Positions 8,015-16,671 are shown, numbered from the stretch's first letter. The stretch: DNA of 64,000 nucleotides from Hufsiella ginkgonis (GCF_009834915.1 NZ_WVHS01000001.1:620001-684000); one strand, 5' to 3'. The notes: generated by a model from the letters alone, not told the origin. Translations and numbers: made by a program.

Positions 8015-8431
8015 ATGCATTTCATTGAAGTTTCAATCCTGGACTGGTATGATAATATCATAAAAGCGTTTTGTAAAACGGAGGATAATACGATTTACTA
8101 TTGCAGTCTCGTTTACATCGACAAATCGACCGATAATAAAATATACATCTGTGTAGATATTGAGTTTTTTGAAGCCTACGAGCAGATAATAAGCTTCATA
8201 GAGTCAGATGCTCTTAAGGAGCATTGGGATGAGCTGTATTCTTTATTAAATAATATCCGTTCAGAGGCCAAATTGTATCTCATAGAGACCGATGACTTAA
8301 TGAGCGATCAGAGTAAATTTATTAGATACAACGAGAATGTGGAGAAGTTGGAGGGCTTGTTGTTTGCTGATTACCCAGATCTGCTCGAGGAAACTGGGCA
8401 AGTTGATAATTGGCCTGCCTTTTTTAAATAA
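8015..8431 (+). CDS. Candidate immunity protein for RHS tip 2
   Basis: 138 residues, acidic and soluble, from the ATG directly after the restored stop of tip 2. No family recognised. Visible are a beta-rich N-terminal half (YYCSLVYIDKSTDNKIYICVD) and a helical, Glu/Asp-rich C-terminal half ending in EETGQVDNWPAFFK. Clearly richer in AT than the repeats around it, like the tips. Intact, although its toxin is frameshifted; followed by a very strong hairpin. The role is inferred from position only. Confidence 0.6.
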   Translation: MHFIEVSILDWYDNIIKAFCKTEDNTIYYCSLVYIDKSTDNKIYICVDIEFFEAYEQIISFIESDALKEHWDELYSLLNNIRSEAKLYLIETDDLMSDQSKFIRYNENVEKLEGLLFADYPDLLEETGQVDNWPAFFK

Positions 8432-8441
8432 TAAACTTACG

Positions 8442-8488
8442 ATAAACGAACAAAGCCCGGTGCATTCGCCCGGGCTTTGTTCGTTTAT
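8442..8488. terminator. Bidirectional terminator between immunity 2 and XRE 2
   Basis: A perfect 19-bp inverted repeat (8442-8460 and 8470-8488, core CAAAGCCCGG/CCGGGCTTTG) with a 9-nt loop. It lies between convergent genes and covers the stop codon of the XRE gene at 8485. Confidence 0.75.
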
Positions 8489-8820
8489 GACCCATATTCC
8501 TTCCTGGTATTGGCGTTGCGTAGAAACGCATCGATGATGGCCAGTAAATGCGTTTTATCCTCTTCGTTCAGGCTGTCGATCTGCTGCAGCCGTTTTACGG
8601 TGCGCTTATCGAAGGTCGCGTTCACGCCTTCCCCGGCCAAATAATCCAAAGACACTTCCAGGGCCTGGGCGATCTTCTTTGCCGCTTCGATAGATGGTAC
8701 CGCCTCATCACGTTCGTACTTGCCGATCATCACGCGGGAGATCCCGCTCTTCTCGGCCAGGTCCTTCTGTACCCAGCCCTTCTTTTCCCTCAAATCGGAT
8801 ATGATCTTACCTGTGTTCAT
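8485..8820 (-). CDS. XRE-family helix-turn-helix regulator 2
   Basis: 111 residues. HTH_XRE domain at about 4-60 (ISDLREKKGWVQKDLAEKSG then MIGKYERDEAVPSIEA), then KIAQALEVSLDYLAGEG and a helical tail (LNEEDKTHLLAIIDAFLRN) related to the tail of the XRE protein at 2049-2405. It is divergent from the ORF6N remnant at 8859 with a gap of only 38 bp. The original target was probably that ORF6N gene or an adjoining element; now it may be a relic. Confidence 0.85.
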   Translation of the reverse strand: MNTGKIISDLREKKGWVQKDLAEKSGISRVMIGKYERDEAVPSIEAAKKIAQALEVSLDYLAGEGVNATFDKRTVKRLQQIDSLNEEDKTHLLAIIDAFLRNANTRKEYGS

Positions 8821-8858
8821 CGCTTAAAGGATACTTAATTACTTGTTTACGGCTATAT

Positions 8859-9203
8859 ATGGCAAAAATATCACAAAATGTGATACCTTCCCGGCAGCAC
8901 CTGGGTGGATCCCATCCGTTCGCTTTTACAGAAACCGGTGTGGCTATGTTGTCGAGTGTATTGAAAAGCCAGAGAGCCAGGGAAATGAACATTGCTATTA
9001 TGAGGGCTTTTGTAGCGCTGCGTAAGCTTCTTGTTGAGCAGACCGATCTCCGTCTGGAGATTGAGAACATCAAAAAGAAGCTCGACAACCATGATAAGAA
9101 TATTGAGTTAGTGTTCCAATACCTGGACGAGCTGCTGGAAAAGAAAGAGAATCCTAAGCCTGAAAAACCACCGGTAGGTTACAAGCTGAAAGGCAAATCC
9201 TGA
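8859..9203 (+). pseudogene. 5'-truncated ORF6N-domain protein
   Basis: The 114 residues begin inside the ORF6N domain: SQNVIPSRQHLGGSHPFAFT then ETGVAMLSSVLKSQRAREMN and IAIMRAFVALRKLL. A coiled coil follows (about 50-95) and a basic tail KPPVGYKLKGKS. The first ~65 residues of a normal ORF6N protein (the RDLAELYGV part) are missing; the region upstream belongs to the XRE gene. A short product from the ATG at 8859 is possible but would lack half of the domain. The GC-rich repeat copy C follows the stop directly, as at 2-70. Confidence 0.7.
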
Positions 9204-10025
9204 ACAAGATCACGTTCCCTTTCACGGCAGGAAAAGCGGCATTCGTCCTCGTCAGTCAGCGCAAAAGCCACGCCAGCCCGTCCGGCGCTATCACGTTCCC
9301 GTTACCGCAAGAAAATCCGTTCAGCGCCTTCCTGGCTGTCATGTCTTTCGCCTTCCTTCCTCTTCCTCATAGTCGGCTATCCTGTCTGCTCGTGCCTCGC
9401 ATCCAGCCGCCGCCTTATTGTATGGCTCGCCTGCGGGTCGCTCGGGCTTCGGGCGGCCTTGTTTTATTGCCTGCGGCAGCATGGCAACCCTCGTGTAGTT
9501 CGGCCAGGCCCGCACGATCCGTTAATCCCTGATGATCACAGCAGGCCCGGCCTCCTACATATGCGCCGGTCGCGCTCGTGCCTCGCGCTTCTCCCGGCAC
9601 ACCCTCACTCTACTTGCAGCCGGCTCGCGAAGATCCTGTTCCTAAAGAAGATCCCGTTAAACTTCACGGCAGCACCTGGTCGCAGAGGGCTTCTACCAGC
9701 CTGGCCGGGGGAACAACGGCATCCTTCGAAGCAGGGACAGTACTCATGGCCGGGCAGCAGGCGAAAGAAAAGTGCCCAGGGGGGTTCTGGTACACTTTTC
9801 CCTCCGAACATCGGCAGCAGGTAAACATCGGTTCTGCTCAGAACTCCAACCAGGTTATCAGGGGCTCAGGGAGTTCATCCGTTAAGCCGAGAAGAGACGA
9901 AGTGGTTAAGAGGGTCAAGGGATCGTGGAATAATGGCCCTGTGCTGAAAAGGCCTTGTGGGTTTATGCCGCGAAAGCCCTTGACCCTCTTAACCACGGAG
10001 GCTATCTTTGCTGAAACGGATGATC
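9204..10025 (+). repeat. GC-rich RHS-associated repeat, copy C
   Basis: From the stop of the ORF6N remnant: AAGATCACGTTCCCTTTCAC then GGCAGGAAAAGCGGCATTCG, the same order of blocks as copies A and B, through CAGGCCCGGCCTCCTACAT (about 9543) to GCCAGCCTGGCCGGG (about 9693), shared with copy B. The last part (9880-10025) is the hairpin block in the opposite orientation to copy A. The ORFs inside (for example 9459-9824 and 9578-10189) are not conserved in the other copies. Confidence 0.7.
9902..9996. repeat. Long hairpin (20-bp stem, 55-nt loop), copy C, inverted relative to copy A
   Basis: Arms 9902-9921 and 9977-9996 are perfectly complementary over 20 bp; the loop 9922-9976 is 55 nt, the same as at 566-660. 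Read on the minus strand, the block has the same TAGCCTCC flank, the same TCAAGGG inner stem, the same CTTTCGCGGCATAAA loop start, the same TATTCCACG loop end and the same GGCTTAAC outer flank as copy A. The outer stem sequences differ completely but still pair. Confidence 0.75.
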
Positions 10026-10143
10026 TTCCGGATACGAATCTCTTAGCCACCAGCCGGAATAAACATCAATCCCACCAAAATCCTGTAAAAGCAACACAAA
10101 AAATTGGCGCGAGCCAGCCGTGTAAAAACCAACAATCAACGCC

Positions 10144-10228
10144 TATCTTTGAGCGGAGACGTTCTTTGAATAACCCCGCTCCGGGGTGACCAGAAAACCG
10201 GGCCAACAGCTAAAAAGTTGTGGTAGGC
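10144..10228 (+). promoter_or_regulatory. Conserved leader of RHS tip 3
   Basis: TATCTTTG at 10144-10151, then ACGTTCTTTGAA, then a CCCCG-CTC-CGGGG hairpin (about 10174-10184), matching in order the leader of tip 1 at 777-860. No TTG at the usual 19-bp distance was seen. It marks either a promoter or the edge of the conserved exchange region. Confidence 0.3.
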
Positions 10229-10934
10229 AGTATGATTATGGAGCCAGGTTCTATGATCCGGTGATAGCAAGATGGAACTCGGTGGATCTGATGTCAGAAA
10301 TGCATACAGATCTTACCCCATACAATTATGTGATGAATAATCCATTGCTGTATAGTGATGAGTTCGGTATGGATACAACAAGAGTAATTCGCTTGCAAGA
10401 GATCCCAATAAAGTCCGGTTCTGTCAACCGAATTAAACCTGGCGTTATTTTTAATTGGAACCAAATCGATTATAAAAGAGCGCAAAGGGATCCTCAAGGA
10501 TACGATCCAGAGGGAATGACAAGAGGCACCGCTGTTCAAGCCGGCTTGCTTTTAGTGCCTTGGGGAAGGGTACTTAAACCTTTGGGCGTCTTGCTTGAGT
10601 CTGTGATAGGAGCGGAAAAATTATTACCTATCGTTGAAGCGTTAAGTGCGCAGAAAATGATTAAAATAATGTCAAAATCCCATGCTTGGGGAAAGTGGCG
10701 GTTACCGAAGCTGAAGTTAAAGCGATTATGTCAAAAGCTTTAACCGAAGGGGCAGAAATGGGGTACGCTAATACAGCCCTTGGCTCATCAAGTAAAATTA
10801 TACAATATGGTGGCGAAATTGTGCAAGTAACAACTAACCAGGTAGCAGGAAAGACTGTGGTAAGCAATGCCTGGGTAATAACAGACCCGGCTTACAAATG
10901 GCAAGCGCTAAAAATCCTCTCAAATGTTAAATAA
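10186..10934 (+). pseudogene. Displaced RHS C-terminal tip 3, frameshifted at the toxin boundary
   Basis: From the GTG at 10186: [20 protein letters not shown] then DPVIARWNS (RHS core, about residues 4-33), NNPLLYSDEFG, and a short linker domain. The frame ends at 10743 in a spurious tail. The toxin domain continues in the frame of 10686-10934: SKSHAW|GKVAVTEAEVKAIMSK, then IIQYGGEIVQVTTNQVAG and VVSNAWVITDPAYKW. One missing G in the run at 10688-10691 explains the break. The SKHAW...V..EV and SNAWV pattern recalls the polymorphic toxin 'type 35' (BECR-like) domain; this is from memory and unverified. The restored stop TAA overlaps the immunity ATG by one base. Confidence 0.75.
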
Positions 10935-11401
10935 TGAAAGACAACGACTTGAAAACCTATAGGCAAATGCTTGACGCTTTGCAATTTAAAGAACTTGAAT
11001 ATGCTCTTGGGAAGTTGTCTTTTGGAGACAGGAAAGATGCAATACACCTGCTCGCGTACAATTCTGATACCGATGAAAGTAACTTAACTATATACACCTT
11101 TTTACAAAGTTTACTTTATAAGCATGAATCTGTTGAAGTTCATTTTTTTGCAAGTCAAGTAATGGCATTCACTTTAAACCATGTTGATAAAGCGGAGTTA
11201 ATCGGTCTATTTCATGCATTGCGGGCGTCTGAGTTAGATCCGCAAGACGCTGATATCTTGGAATACCTGTTATACTTTAATCATATTCCAGAAAAGCTCT
11301 TGGGTGATGGTAAAGCCATTGAGATCGCAAAGCAGGTGATCTTAAAAAAACCTGAAAGCAAGGCAGCACAACTGACGTTGGCTAAATTGGCGTACAAATA
11401 G
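10934..11401 (+). CDS. Candidate immunity protein for RHS tip 3
   Basis: 155 residues, ATG overlapping the restored tip 3 stop by one base, so probably translated by coupling. All-helical appearance with repeated Leu/Ala spacing (YALGKLSFGDRKDAIHLLAY, HALRASELDPQDADILEYLL, KAAQLTLAKLAYK), like a short TPR/HEAT-type solenoid. No family recognised. Soluble, no signal peptide. Intact although the toxin is frameshifted. The immunity role is inferred from position. Confidence 0.6.
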   Translation: MKDNDLKTYRQMLDALQFKELEYALGKLSFGDRKDAIHLLAYNSDTDESNLTIYTFLQSLLYKHESVEVHFFASQVMAFTLNHVDKAELIGLFHALRASELDPQDADILEYLLYFNHIPEKLLGDGKAIEIAKQVILKKPESKAAQLTLAKLAYK

Positions 11402-11462
11402 GCGGAAAAAATCGCATCCGATTGATCAGGTTTATACAAAATGATCACTGATAGTATTGGAA

Positions 11463-13205
11463 GAGGCCGTCTCATAAGCAATTATGGGACGGTTTTTTTT
11501 TGCACTGTTGGAGGTAGCGTTGGATGATCGTTTTTAACGAGGATTCAAGGCAGTGAGGTCTGTTGCTAAGATGCTGGTGTTTATATTGCCGCCGTTAAAG
11601 CTAAAGAAAGGCTTACGCCTTCCATTTTCTCAGGTTATGGGCGATTGAAAGTAGCCCGATCTCCACTTCCGTCTTATTCATTCCCTTTAGCAGGAAACGT
11701 TTGAAGCCATGATTGCTTTTGATACTGGCGAATACCGGCTCTACATCCCAGGGGCGTTTCTTTCGGTAAACTACTCCCTGTTCACTGCTAAGGCGCGTCC
11801 TTGCGGCCTCTTTGTGGCGGATAAGATTATGGTCGATCTCTACGATCCTCTCGCCCTGTCCCCTATGGCATTGTCCGCCTAAGGGACAGCCCTTGCAGTT
11901 GATCGCCTGGTACAGGTGGACAGTTCGTTCAAAGCCGGATGCAGTAGTGCGCCTGCTCTGGCTAATACGGTGCATCTTCTGGCCCATCGGGCAGTAAAGG
12001 CAATCGTTCTCCGGGTCATAATACAGCTTTTCGGCGGCAAAGGGTTTGGGGTCGTTCTTCTCCTTTTTCTGTTCTTTATCAAAGGTATTATACTTGATAT
12101 AGGCTTCGACCTGTTTGCCTTCCAGCAGAGAATAGTTCTCCGCTGAGCCGTAACCTGCATCGGCTACTACCGCTGCAGGCAGCAGGTTATAAAGTGCCTG
12201 GTATTGTTCGATATGTGGTTTCAGGGTTAAGGTGTCGGTTGGATTGGGATGCAGCGAGTAGTCAGGATGAACTGGTCCTGTGTGCTGATCTGAAGGTTAT
12301 AGGCCGGTTTGAGCTGCCCGTTACGCATATGATCCTCTTTCATTCGCATGAAGGTAGCATCGGGATCGGTTTTCGACATGCTGTTACGGGAACCGAGCTG
12401 CTTTTCCTGATCATTATACCGCTCCAGGTTATCCGGCCAGTGCTTGCGGGCATAGTTCAACTTTTGCTTTACCTTTTTATCCACTTCCTTATCCTCCAGC
12501 GCCTGGTCGATCCGGGCGATCGTTTTACGCACCTGCTCAGCATTCACCTGCCCGAATTCAGACGGGGAAGCATCTTTTAGTTCTTCAGCGGCTAGTCCCT
12601 GTGCGTATTTCCACAAGTCATCCAGTTGCAATTTGATCCGCTCTTTGCTCGTTTTAATGCTTTTTCCCCAAACAAAGGTATACCGGTTAGCTGCTGATTC
12701 GATCTTGGTACCATCGGTGAAAACGGCCTCCTTTAACGACACTATTCCTTCTTCCGACAACAACAGTACGATCTGCGAGAAGATCTGCTTTAATATCCCC
12801 GATAGCTTCTCGCTCCGGAAACGGTTGATGGTGTTATGGTCCGGAGTTTTCATCCCGCAAAGCCACATAAAATGGATATTCTGCCGTACCTGCTCTTCCA
12901 GTTTACGGCTGGAATAGGTGTTGGTCAGATAGCCATACACCAGTACTTTCAGCAGCATCCGGGGATGGTAGCTGGAGGCTCCGCCTCCTTTGTATTTACG
13001 GTTGATCGGCCGGACATCGATCTCATCGATAACTTTCTTTACGATACGGGCCGGGTGATTAGCCGATACCAGCTCTTCCAGGCTGGGTGGAAGTAACTGC
13101 ATCTGGTCGGAATCATATGGCTTAAAAACAGGCGTGCTTCCCATACCTTTAAAATACGAAAATTGCCTGAAATAAAAAAAGAGGCTATCCTTTTGAGACA
13201 GCCTC
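11463..13205 (-). mobile_element. IS1182-type insertion sequence
   Basis: The ends are imperfect inverted repeats GAGGCYGTCTCAWAAG at 11463-11478 and 13190-13205, giving an element of about 1.74 kb around a minus-strand IS1182-type transposase gene. Both ends also fold: right-end hairpin 13172-13205 followed on the minus strand by a T-run, left-end hairpin about 11467-11492 followed by T8. These can act as terminators for the neighbours (tRNA-Met; immunity 3). No target-site duplication was recognised. The right end lies 13 bp from the tRNA-Met 3' end. Confidence 0.7.
11613..13144 (-). pseudogene. IS1182-family transposase, one frameshift
   Basis: Start ATG at 13144 ([20 protein letters not shown]), chosen because the upstream in-frame codons lie in the terminal hairpin. 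The N-terminal half to about 12240 carries the conserved [49 protein letters not shown] and [19 protein letters not shown] regions. After DQFILT the frame is lost at CTGACTACTCG (about 12255); the other frame continues [43 protein letters not shown], a Cys-rich CKGCPLGGQC and the end EIGLLSIAHNLRKWKA. One missing base explains it. Probably inactive. Confidence 0.85.
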
Positions 13206-13218
13206 CTCACAATCAGTG

Positions 13219-13292
13219 TAGCGGGGAGCAGGATCGAACTGCCGACCTTAGGGTTATGAATCCTACGCTCTAACCATCTGAGCTACCCCGCC
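13219..13292 (-). tRNA. tRNA-Met (anticodon CAT)
   Basis: Minus strand from 13292: acceptor GGCGGGG pairs with CCCCGCT (first pair G-T). D-arm GCTC/GAGC. Anticodon loop TTCATAA with CAT at positions 34-36; the anticodon stem has one A-C mismatch at the loop. T-arm GGCAG/CTGCT around TTCGATC. CCA is not encoded. Elongator type, since the first pair is not the initiator mismatch. A TATATTTG (13354 to 13347, minus) lies about 55 bp upstream as a likely -7 element. The IS terminal hairpin follows the 3' end and can serve as terminator. Confidence 0.93.
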
Positions 13293-13425
13293 GTTTAAGT
13301 TCGCAACGGCGAAAGGATGCCGGCCATTGCCCTTTTAAATAGTTTGCAAATATAGTTTAAAATCCCTTTCTTTAGAAAGAAATGTAAAAAAACGCGTACC
13401 GCGCTTTTGAGTAATAATTAATATA

Positions 13426-13806
13426 ATGTCTGAAAAAAAGAAGATTACGCTCGAATATGAAGTAAAATCATCTCCTAAAATATTATTCGGTTTTCTGAAC
13501 GAGCCTAACGGACTGGCGCAGTGGTTCGCAGATGATGTAGTTTACAAAGACAATATTTACACCTTCACCTGGGACGGGGAGCAGCACAAGGCGAAACTGA
13601 TCGCCATCAAAGAAAACAAGCTGGTAAAATTTAAGTTCCTCGATGACGAGCCGCAATGTTATTTCGAGCTCGAGATCGTACAGGACGAACTGACCAATGA
13701 TGTAGCGCTTGCCATTACCGATTTCGCCGCCGAGGATGCCATTGAAGAGCGGAAACTGATCTGGGACAACCAGATCCAGTACCTGATCAGTGTGCTCGGC
13801 GCCTGA
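13426..13806 (+). CDS. START/SRPBCC-like domain protein
   Basis: 126 residues, a single SRPBCC (AHSA1/START-like) fold with EYEVKSSPKILFGFLNEPNG at the N-terminus, LAQWFADDV, and a C-terminal helix (EERKLIWDNQIQYLISVLG). Small proteins of this type are widespread in Bacteroidota with no known ligand. No signal peptide. It is convergent with the membrane protein gene at 13826-15013 with a gap of 19 bp. Confidence 0.8.
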   Translation: MSEKKKITLEYEVKSSPKILFGFLNEPNGLAQWFADDVVYKDNIYTFTWDGEQHKAKLIAIKENKLVKFKFLDDEPQCYFELEIVQDELTNDVALAITDFAAEDAIEERKLIWDNQIQYLISVLGA

Positions 13807-13825
13807 TCCTTCGGCCCGAACGAAT

Positions 13826-15013
13826 TTAGAGATAACTTAACCACCATTTCCGGTTTCGCTCTTTGTACCTGCCAAACCACCGGCATGGCCCATACAGGGC
13901 TGCAACCGCACAGGCCCAGATCAGGTATACCACCGGCAACTCATACCCGAATGCTGCCGGCCTGAAAAGAAACGGAATATTGGGGTCAGCCACCTGCCGG
14001 GTGGTGTAACCTGATGCGAAAAATAGTACCACCAGGATAAGATGCAGCAGGTAAAAGTGGAGCACGTAGTAAAAGAACGGGACCTTCCCGTATACAGACG
14101 CGACCGAAGCCAGTTTACTGCGCGTTTTTTCCAACCCCGACAAGATCATCAAGGCAGGCCCGAGCGTCATGCAAACATATAGCAGCGAGGGCGGATATTT
14201 GCTTGCATTGAGGAACGATAGTAAATTCTGCAGGAACGTGTCGTAGTGTTTCCAGGGCCGGGGATCGCCGTAGTGGTTTACTAACCGCAGCATGATGAAC
14301 AACAACGTTAACCCGGTACCTGAGCCGAGCAGGATCCGGCGTCGCTTTGCGACATCAAAACCGGCCTGGAACAGGGGCCCAATGGCATATCCAACCATCA
14401 TTACACCGGTCCATGGCAGGATAGTGTAAAACACCCCGATAAAGTGCGCGTTATCCCCGGCAGGTACCAGGGTGCCCCGGCTTGATAAAAACACCGTTAA
14501 GAACACAGCAGCCCCGCTATTGGGATCGGGATGCAGGTAGTCGGCCAGGTTATGTCCGAAAAAGAGAACAAGGCCCGTTGCCAATACCGCTTTATAGGAA
14601 AGCCGGCTTAGCAGTCCCAGGATGATCATGCTGGTGCCGATAGCCCAGATCACCTGCAGGATGATGATGTTAAAGAACGGATTAAAGGTAAGACCGAAGG
14701 TGATCACCACCACTTCAACAAAAATGAGCCAAAAACCCCTTTTGATAAGAAACAGGCTCGCTTCGTTACGACTTTTCTTCCGTGATGCCAGGAAGGCCGA
14801 GATCCCAGACAGGAATACGAATGTAGGTGCGCAAAAATGCGTGATCCAGCGCGTTAAGTACAAGGCAGGCGTAGTGGTTGCGGGGTTAAGCGGATCGGCA
14901 GAAAACGCCGTTACATGGAAAAAGTCCCGCGTGTGATCGAGGGCCATGATGATCATGACAATGCCCCGAAGGATGTCAATGGAGGAAACGCGGTAGGGTT
15001 TAGTCAGTTCCAT
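13826..15013 (-). CDS. DUF1624 / heparan-alpha-glucosaminide N-acetyltransferase-like membrane protein
   Basis: Start chosen at the ATG at 15013 (MELTKPYRVSSIDILRGIVM); the frame further upstream to 15094 lacks family similarity. 395 residues with about ten hydrophobic segments. The opening SIDILRGIVMIIMALDHTRD with its conserved Asp-His is the hallmark of the HGSNAT catalytic-domain/DUF1624 family, membrane acyltransferases that use acyl-CoA in the cytoplasm to acylate extracytoplasmic sugars. The substrate is not visible. Monocistronic; the decayed RHS remnant lies upstream. Confidence 0.8.
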   Translation of the reverse strand: MELTKPYRVSSIDILRGIVMIIMALDHTRDFFHVTAFSADPLNPATTTPALYLTRWITHFCAPTFVFLSGISAFLASRKKSRNEASLFLIKRGFWLIFVEVVVITFGLTFNPFFNIIILQVIWAIGTSMIILGLLSRLSYKAVLATGLVLFFGHNLADYLHPDPNSGAAVFLTVFLSSRGTLVPAGDNAHFIGVFYTILPWTGVMMVGYAIGPLFQAGFDVAKRRRILLGSGTGLTLLFIMLRLVNHYGDPRPWKHYDTFLQNLLSFLNASKYPPSLLYVCMTLGPALMILSGLEKTRSKLASVASVYGKVPFFYYVLHFYLLHLILVVLFFASGYTTRQVADPNIPFLFRPAAFGYELPVVYLIWACAVAALYGPCRWFGRYKERNRKWWLSYL

Positions 15014-15205
15014 ATCAAAGGTAGGTTTAGCTAAGATACGAACTATCTTTGCTCTTTTTATAGTGAGATCGCAGTGTGATGATCCGTTTGCCACACAGGC
15101 GGGATGGGTTTCTCTAACCTGTTCCTCGGGCTCTCAAAATACTTTCCAGTCGCATACTGACAGCTTTAACTGGTTTTAATCTGCATCGCGTGGCGGGATA
15201 GGAGT

Positions 15206-16558
15206 TTAATGATTTATTTTGTTTACAAGTTTGCCTTCTAAGTAGGTTTCAATTTTTAATGTGTCTCCATTTTTATCCCGGTAAATCCAAGTACTGTCCC
15301 TCTTAAATAGTGATGAATCACAATTCTCGCAGTTTGCTTTATTCGCCTTCCAATATTTAATCACATTAATCTCGCCAGAGTTATAGAACCATTTTCCAAA
15401 CTTAATGGTAACGGCATTTTCTGAATACGATCCAGAGGAGGCAATATGCGACTTAGACCCACCGGGCCATTAACAATTACCCAATCGCCATGCTGATTAT
15501 CGAATTGGAATAATGTTACACCTGGTATAGCTGACATCTTGTTTTGTTGGTATGCGGCAAAGTCGTACTCGGTTATGCGTAGACCCTGACACTCGTTGGG
15601 ATGTGCTTTTGCATAGTCGATAATTGCCTGGATCAATCCTTTCGCATAAGCGGATCCCATGCTGTGGGCGATGACTTTGATGCTTTCGGTAATAACACTC
15701 CCGGAGTGCTTTAGCCTCCGGATTATGTCTTTCACATCCGCCTTTCCTGCATCGTATCCTGCACTAATTCTGTCCTTTAAAAATAAGTTATTTCTTCCTT
15801 GGTCCGCATACTGTAAGTTTAAAAGGGAAAATGTATTACTCCACCCACCTAGACCGCCGTCATATAGGCGATATGATCTATCATTGAAGTGCTGTTGAAC
15901 GCTTTTAAAAAAATCGATCCTTGAGTAATAGTCTTGAACTCCTCCGTCTACCCCATTATATTTATAGCCTCTCCAGTAATCTAATGTTCCTCCATCTCCT
16001 GTATTTTGCCCCGCAATAAAAATCACTAAATTACCGTCGGGGTCTACAGCGTTAACCGGAGTGTTGAGTGCATAATTGTAAGGAGACCAGTTAAAATACA
16101 TCTCCGCCTTATTATCGATTCTTGTCCACCGCCCAATTACTGCATCATAGAGCCGTGCCCCAAAGTCATACATCTTTAAATCTAGCTCTACTTGCATTTC
16201 CTTCCCATTGTATTTGTACTGATTCAGCGGGCTAACAGTTACGCCGCCGGAATGATTCATCTCCATACCAAAGGCATAATAATCTGTGACCTCGCCAACA
16301 GTCCCATCCTGACGAACAATTGCCCTGGTATTGCCAAGATGGTCTTTTAGGAATATTCGTAGCTGCCTGAGATAACCCGTCCCTCAGCAGTATGAACGAG
16401 TCTATAGAAGTCCCAGAATACTCGATTGCGCCGACATAGTCACGCGTAGTAGTTCCGGCGTATATTTTCCGGAGCTTTCTTCCCGAAGCATCATAAATAG
16501 AGGACAAGGTGACCCCACTTTTAACCACTGTCTGCGGTAAATTTAACGAATTGGAAAA
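15206..16558 (-). pseudogene. Decayed fourth RHS tip with lipase-like domain
   Basis: From about 16558: NSLNLPQTVVKSGVTL, ASGRKLRKIYAG (RHS core), a frame change near 16395 (HTAEGRVISGSYEY), another near 16350 (FLKDHLGNTRAIVRQDG, DYYAFGMEM), then the longest open frame 15361-16266 with YKYNGKEMQVELDLKMYDFG, IGRWTRIDNKAEM and a C-terminal domain carrying VIAHSMGSAYAKGLI. AHSMG is a serine-hydrolase elbow, so the tip was probably a lipase or esterase effector. Near 15465 a frame one base earlier continues GGSKSHIASSGSYSENAV and KFGKWFYNSGEINVIKYW to a stop at 15206; this MORN/YwqK-like tail may be the rest of the tip or a fused remnant of its immunity gene. At least two, probably three frameshifts. 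Confidence 0.75.
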
Positions 16559-16671
16559 GGTTCAGAGAGATTTTCGATAACGAAGCTGCCATCGCTTTTT
16601 CTGGGAACTGGTGCAGATAGGGTTCGATACAACTCGGATCAAGCTGAATTTCTGGGGAGTAGTTTTGGCTC

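Noticed and set aside
10886-10934. Treating 10686-10934 as a separate gene starting at TTG
   Set aside because: It begins in the middle of a toxin domain whose N-terminal part is in the preceding frame; one added G joins them.
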